From positions 1,674,001 through 1,738,000 of the forward strand of contig CASHTG010000019.1 in assembly GCA_949357655.1 (NCBI GenBank): DNA of 64,000 nt, in the 5' to 3' direction. The notes beneath the pieces were generated by a model. The model was given only the letters and a program-made list of their open reading frames with translations. It did no database searches and had not been told where the DNA came from. This document shows positions 59,429 to 64,000 of the stretch, piece after piece. The position numbers were made by a program, and so were the translations under genes. How positions within the stretch are numbered: the stretch's first letter is position 1; every line of letters begins with the position of its first letter. Source of the stretch: Parascedosporium putredinis (taxonomy: Eukaryota > Ascomycota > Sordariomycetes > Microascales > Microascaceae).

Positions 59429-61407
59429 GCCCATGTCCACTCTTCTTCCTTTCTTTATGCGCAGCGCACGCAAGTCTCCTTTTCGTTCGACTTTCACCTC
59501 TTTTTCTTTTTTTTTCGTCTTCTTTTTCTCCCCGATACCCTTGACTCCTACTTACTCGCCGCACCTTCTCCTAATTTGCAAAAACCAACATTTGCCTTGG
59601 CATCAGATACTCTCTCATAAGAGAAGCAAGATCCTTTCTACATCTGACAACAACTACTCTCCTCATTCCTCTACCGGGGCTCCTATTGCGGTCCTGCTAG
59701 CTTCATCTGTACACAGTTTTATATCCGTCCCCCCTTTTTGCCCTCTTCTCTTTCATTTTTGCTCGGGTTTATATAGCATCATAGCTCGCGTCTGGGTAAA
59801 AAGGTCAGGCATTATAGAATCGGCCGGGTATCTTTGGACCTGGCCAGTGAATTATAAATCATATCAAAGTTCATTCAACGTTTCTAGCGGGCAACCGCCC
59901 TTTGCTCTTTGCTTCCCTGTCGTATTCCCATCCTTCTTGATATCCCTCTTGAGTAATACCATGCCCCGTATTCGTCAACTCGTGTGTTTCTCGGTTTTTC
60001 TTTCTTTATTTGGCTCGCTTCTCACACGATTACCCAGCCGGGGAAAAACGAAAGCCTGGTTCTTTTCGTTTACATTCACGGGCATAAGAGTTCCGTTCAG
60101 CGTTCAAAGTGGGATAAAAAGACGACCGCCGGCGTTGGCGACGGGATAACCGGCTTTCGCTCTTGATCGAGTGGGCTGGGTGCAGCGCGCGGGGGAAAGG
60201 GGAGGGGGCAATCTCCGGACAGGTTGTGGGGGTTGAACCGGGTTCGCGGCACCGGCTCGAGGAGAAAGGGTGGGGAGGAGGAGGAGGGGAGAGGGAAGAT
60301 AGGGCAGCACGCCTAACTTTCTTACAACGACTTCATCCTACTTGTGTATATTGTGAAGTTTAGACGAGGCCAAGCATGAAGAAGAAGAAAGGACCTCTTT
60401 GGGCTTTGGCTTGGCGCCCAAGAGTCGATGATACCGCGATGAGTTCGATCAGCTTGGTTGCTGCAGAGAGAGTCGACTGAGGGCTTTTGGCCGTATCCAA
60501 TCAGTTCTTCGACAGGACTCACGCTCTCCGTGGGCTTGAGAGACGGCATACCCGGCCGTCAAGGTTAATCAAAAAGATGTTTTTACTGAATCTCGAACCT
60601 TTCTCTTCTTACGTGCCGAAGGGGGCAAAGGGGAGAAGAGAGAGTGAGGGGGAAGCAAAAGGGATCTTCTTCATGCCAAGACCAGCAGGTCCTTTGTACG
60701 ATACAGATCACCACCTCCTTGACGCGTAACTTCATCGATTGGCCCCATCAAAAGACTCGACTGGGACGCCGTGAGCCTTCCTCCCTGCCGTTCTCCACTC
60801 TTTTCTTCTTGAGCAGGTGTTTTTGCCGCGTGAATGGACTCTCGTTATTGACAGGACAGAGGCAAGACAGGGCTGGGATCCCAGGCTAACATGCGACGCA
60901 GGTATTCTCCTTCTCCACCCAGCTCGCAGCTTTCTTCCAACGCTCCGATCAACAAGCGAGCGGGCGGATTAAGCGAAGGAGAGGAGGGGGGCAAGAAAAA
61001 GAAAGAAAAAGTAAGAGAAATCAGAGCTTCGGCCGACCTCTCAGCCCGTTTATTTCTCCAGACACCTCAAGTTTTGCGGGGCGATCTGACCCCAAAACTT
61101 GTACAGGTTTCTGGAAAAAGCCAGACCAGAATCTTGGAGGAGAGAGGAGACGTGCAGTCCACTGTCCTTTCTGGCTAAAACGAAAACTGCGGGAATGGCA
61201 TGGGTAAACAGTAAACGACCATGGGCCCAGGAGGAAGGGTGGGGAGAAGGAAAGCAGAGGCGACAAGTATGTATCCGGAGTACTAGATGAGACGACAGTG
61301 AGCGGGCGGTAGTTGAATATATCCCGGGAATTAGATGCATAAGAGGGGATGGGGAACTTCTCCAACTATGAGGGCTGCAATTTTTGACCGAGGCATGACC
61401 GCCCGTG
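59429..61407. other. Intergenic region, 2.0 kb
   Basis: 3' flank of the MFS gene, T- and CT-rich for about 300 bases, then mixed sequence. Open frames at 59433-60149 (plus) consist of Phe/Ser/Leu-rich translation of pyrimidine-rich DNA and are not gene-like. Confidence 0.5.
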
Positions 61408-62071
61408 TTACTGCAGCTCGTCGATATTAAACCCTCGGACTTTTTTCTTTCTTTTGGACTTTTTCTCCTTCATTTCGTTATGGTCGACCAAGGGCTTGAG
61501 GTAGAACTCCCCTTCGTTATTATTATTATTATCATCATCATCGTCACCATCGCCATCGGAAGGCACTTTGTGAGAGTCTCGAAAGACCGTCATGGGATAC
61601 ACGGGGTGGGCGGGTGTGCAAGCACCACCGCCGGGCCTTCTCTCACCCGGAAGAACCCCGCGAGGCGATCAGCATGACCGACTGTTCGATTGGCGGCAAA
61701 ACCCTCATTTGCACACGGCAGGGCTTCAAACGGCTCGTAGCCAAATTACCGCCCTGGGGGCTGAACGTGGACGGGCGAGACGTGATAAAAGGCGCCGCCG
61801 ATGGCGAAGTTGCACATGCGCCAAGGCGCCGCCGATATAGAGGAGGAGCGGGTGCGCCAAGACCAAAACCTGCGGTTTTTTTATCCTTTGTAATACCTGT
61901 ATATCGACCCATCTGACCCTCTACTGTATTATTAAGTTCTTCGTAAAGAGAGGAAAGAAAATCTCCCCAGGGTGCATTTGCCCGGAACAGTTGTTCCCCT
62001 TCTTCGGCGTAGGAACGGTAGCGAAGCACTAGTTTTCCGTCCTCGCCGCCCAAGTTCCGAAAGGCTTCTTT
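61408..62071 (-). CDS. Probable unrecognised gene (3' part), several frame breaks
   Basis: Coding-like sequence in three frames that joins smoothly if missing bases are restored. It runs from KLVLRYRSYAEEGEQLFRAN and APWGDFLSSLYEELNNT, across a break in the T run 61876-61882, to RMCNFAIGGAFYHVSPVHVQ. An in-frame TAA at 61746-61748 may itself be caused by missing G bases nearby. The frame resumes as YEPFEALPCANEGFAANRTV and RLAGFFRVREGPAVVLAHPP. After a break in the G run 61603-61606 it continues VYPMTVFRDSHKVPSDGD, an Asp/Asn run, and a basic end KEKKSKRKKKVRGFNIDELQ with stop at 61408. The start is not found; a CAG acceptor at 62072-62074 suggests an upstream exon. I recognise no family. It could be a real gene or a decayed one. 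Confidence 0.45.
61519..61546. repeat. ATT/ATC trinucleotide repeat
   Basis: TTATTATTATTATTATCATCATCATC-type repeat that encodes the Asp/Asn run of the probable minus-strand gene at 61408-62071. Confidence 0.75.
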
Positions 62072-64000
62072 CTGCCTTGGGGATGGGATTTACCGCAAGA
62101 AAGGCTGGCCAGGCTTCTCCGATTGGCGTTAAACGTGGCTGCCCAACTCACACACGCCTGGGCGCCTCTTTGGACCAATGCACGTGAATTCCGTCACGAT
62201 GGGACCAAGAGCCCTGCATTGAAGTTGCAGGAAAAACTCGATCGTGTTGTGGCCTCAGGGGGCTTGGCTTGGCTTTCCCTTGAAATCGCTTTTGTTTTGT
62301 TCTCGCTTGATCATTTTCAGCTGGCGTCGACCACCCAGCCCCCGTGTCTGTCCAAACAGCAGCTGCTAGCTGAGCTCGGGATGGGGCGCTAGAAGATGTC
62401 GCTGGGCGTGGGATGGGTTCCAGGGGTGTCCCATGGTACGATGAAACCCTGGCCCGACCAAGAGGACAAGCCCGGTGAGGTGGAGTGGCATGTTGTGTTA
62501 TGTTGTTGTGTTGTGCTAGTCCGAAGTCACATCTTCGACCTTGGCTTTCCGGACCTTGCAGTTCGTATTGCCTCTTGACCTCAGCTAGGTGCATGTTGGT
62601 CCTGCAGGTTAAGCGGGGACGGATGCGTAGGAAGGCAAACATTGAATCGTGCTCCCAAGTATCGATGACGAGTGGCGTCGGCCGAGATCTTTCTTTGCCT
62701 GCTTGTTCTTTGTCGAAAAGAAAAATACTTCCCCAACTTGTTATTTTTCTTATTCCTCCCGGTTTCCTTACGGCCGAGGCCCGCCGCGCGCCTTGTCTTC
62801 CTTGATGCGATGGCTTTTGGGGGCTCATGATGATCGACCTTGTTAATAATTCCCGTCGGCTGACGGAGACGGGGAAAACAGCAGCGACAGGAGGATTTCT
62901 TTTTATTAAGGACTATTTCAGTGTGGGTTTCCCCATGGAAACCCTCTCAAGGTGCGCCTCACTGCAAGGGAGCTGGCGAGCACGCCAAGGGCGGTGGAAG
63001 TAAGGCCGAGTTGAATGAACAAGCGATCCGAGTGAGGCAGAATGGATTTCACCAGTCTCCGTTTGCTTTGAAGACGGTCTGGCGGGGCCAGTTCGCGCGT
63101 GGGGAGGCGTGTTGCAGAGTAGCTCTTCGCTTAGAAGAGACTGGAGAGCAAGGCAAGACTGCTCCCTCACGGCTTAAATGCCGAGATGTCTGAACTGCTC
63201 CGCAATGCCTTGTGTCACTCATGAAAGAGAAACCCGGGGGCTGATCGACATGGAGACACCACCTCCACAAAGTTGACTCCATCCCCATGTGCTGCAGGTT
63301 TGTGGGAACTTTTACAAGTCCACGTCAGACCTCTTCTATTCGCTGTCGTCGGTTGAGTGTTGATACTGTATGCCTTCAGAAACTGATTGGCTGCGTTGGT
63401 CACTATATTGGAAATTTTTAGTGTTCCATTGTGCTTCTCGAAATCACGAAATCCTTTCGATTAATTACCTCGTGAATATTGATGGGGTCAATGGGGGATT
63501 TGTTTCTTTCTTTGTTTCTCAATTCTCTTCTTCTTTGGCTGTCGACCTCGATCTTTCTTTGGGCTGGGATAAATGCTCCCAAGCCACCAACCAGAGCGAA
63601 AGAAAACATCTATGGATCCATCTATGGATGTGCCCAGCGTTAGCCCAGAGAGACTTGATTGATGCTCAGAGGCTGTTCACAAAGTGCTACAAGTGCCTTC
63701 AGCGAACTTGAAGGAGATTCCCCTCCATCCTCCTCACTAGTTGCACGAGTAGAGTAAATAAATTTTGTGCGCATGTCCCATTCCATGCCTGCCATAGCAA
63801 AGCCGGAATCTGGCATGTATAGATTAACGTTGAGGTGCTCGTACGAACAAGTACGCCAATACAGCACAGCGGGGGTTCGGTGCTTTCCGTGCTGTGGAGC
63901 GGAGCACGAGAGTGACCAAGCATCCATCTATGGATCCATTAACGAGGATCGTGCTAGCCAAGGTGGCCAGAAAAAGTAATACTGGCTTCCACACCCATCC
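62072..64000. other. Right-hand end region, no supported gene
   Basis: Any 5' exon of the gene at 61408-62071 should lie here, but I could not place one. The open frame 62148-62828 (minus) is long but has no coding character. Two copies of a 14-base repeat ATCTATGGATCCAT lie at 63608-63621 and 63926-63939. Confidence 0.5.
63608..63939. repeat. Two direct copies of ATCTATGGATCCAT
   Basis: Identical 14-mers at 63608-63621 and 63926-63939, each containing the palindrome ATGGATCCAT. A third copy of the palindrome alone is at 55156-55165. Confidence 0.8.

Noticed and set aside
62148..62828. Minus-strand open frame of 226 residues upstream of the hidden gene
   Set aside because: No coding character and no sensible junction to the fragment at 61408-62071; kept only as a region where a first exon might lie.
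1..64000. CRISPR array, biosynthetic cluster, transposon or 5S/snRNA gene
   Set aside because: No regular direct repeats with spacers, no core synthase genes, no terminal inverted repeats with transposase, and no recognisable 5S or spliceosomal RNA sequence were found.

Overview
The window is nuclear DNA of a filamentous ascomycete (Pezizomycotina, probably Sordariomycete-like). The genes carry short spliceosomal introns (73-143 bp, one of 297 bp) with GTAAGT/GTGAGT-type donors. Coding sequence is GC-rich, intergenic DNA is pyrimidine-rich, and the gene set is typically fungal: squalene synthase, Caj1-type DnaJ, type I metacaspase, Nbs1, a STE6/MDR-type exporter and a DHA1 transporter. Nothing in it looks bacterial or viral.

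Layout from left to right. 1-1296 (-) 5' part of squalene synthase (ERG9). 3803-5542 (+) DnaJ/X-domain co-chaperone. 6690-7659 (-) nucleotide-rhamnose epimerase/reductase. 10508-13491 (-) large disordered coiled-coil protein with repeated YAN-type motifs. 16131-17453 (+) membrane-anchored cytochrome b5-like protein, convergent with 17912-20765 (-) NBS1 of the Mre11 complex. 23473-25183 (+) metacaspase. 26003-27038 (-) multispanning membrane protein. 28836-30564 (-) alpha/beta hydrolase. 32528-32599 (+) initiator tRNA-Met. 32868-34072 (-) DUF1769 protein. 35299-37406 (-) F-box protein. 41975-42556 (-) single-pass membrane protein. 43102-44930 (-) fungal protein of unknown function. 46255-47110 (+) PBDC1. 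48422-53014 (+) full-length ABC transporter. 57543-59428 (+) DHA1-type MFS transporter. 61408-62071 (-) a probable unrecognised gene. The gaps between genes are 0.3-4.6 kb; most are pyrimidine-rich and show no convincing genes. The genes do not form a pathway or a biosynthetic cluster; this is ordinary housekeeping and accessory chromosome.

The most striking property is technical. Nearly every multi-exon gene has reading-frame breaks. Every break I could analyse has the same sign (one base missing, once two). Most sit in a run of 3-6 identical bases, usually G or C. Restoring one base per break makes the coding length of each model divisible by three and joins conserved family sequence on both sides. 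I therefore treat these genes as intact genes in a sequence with shortened homopolymers, not as pseudogenes, and give the break positions in each entry. The same effect probably hides the gene at 61.4-62.1 kb.
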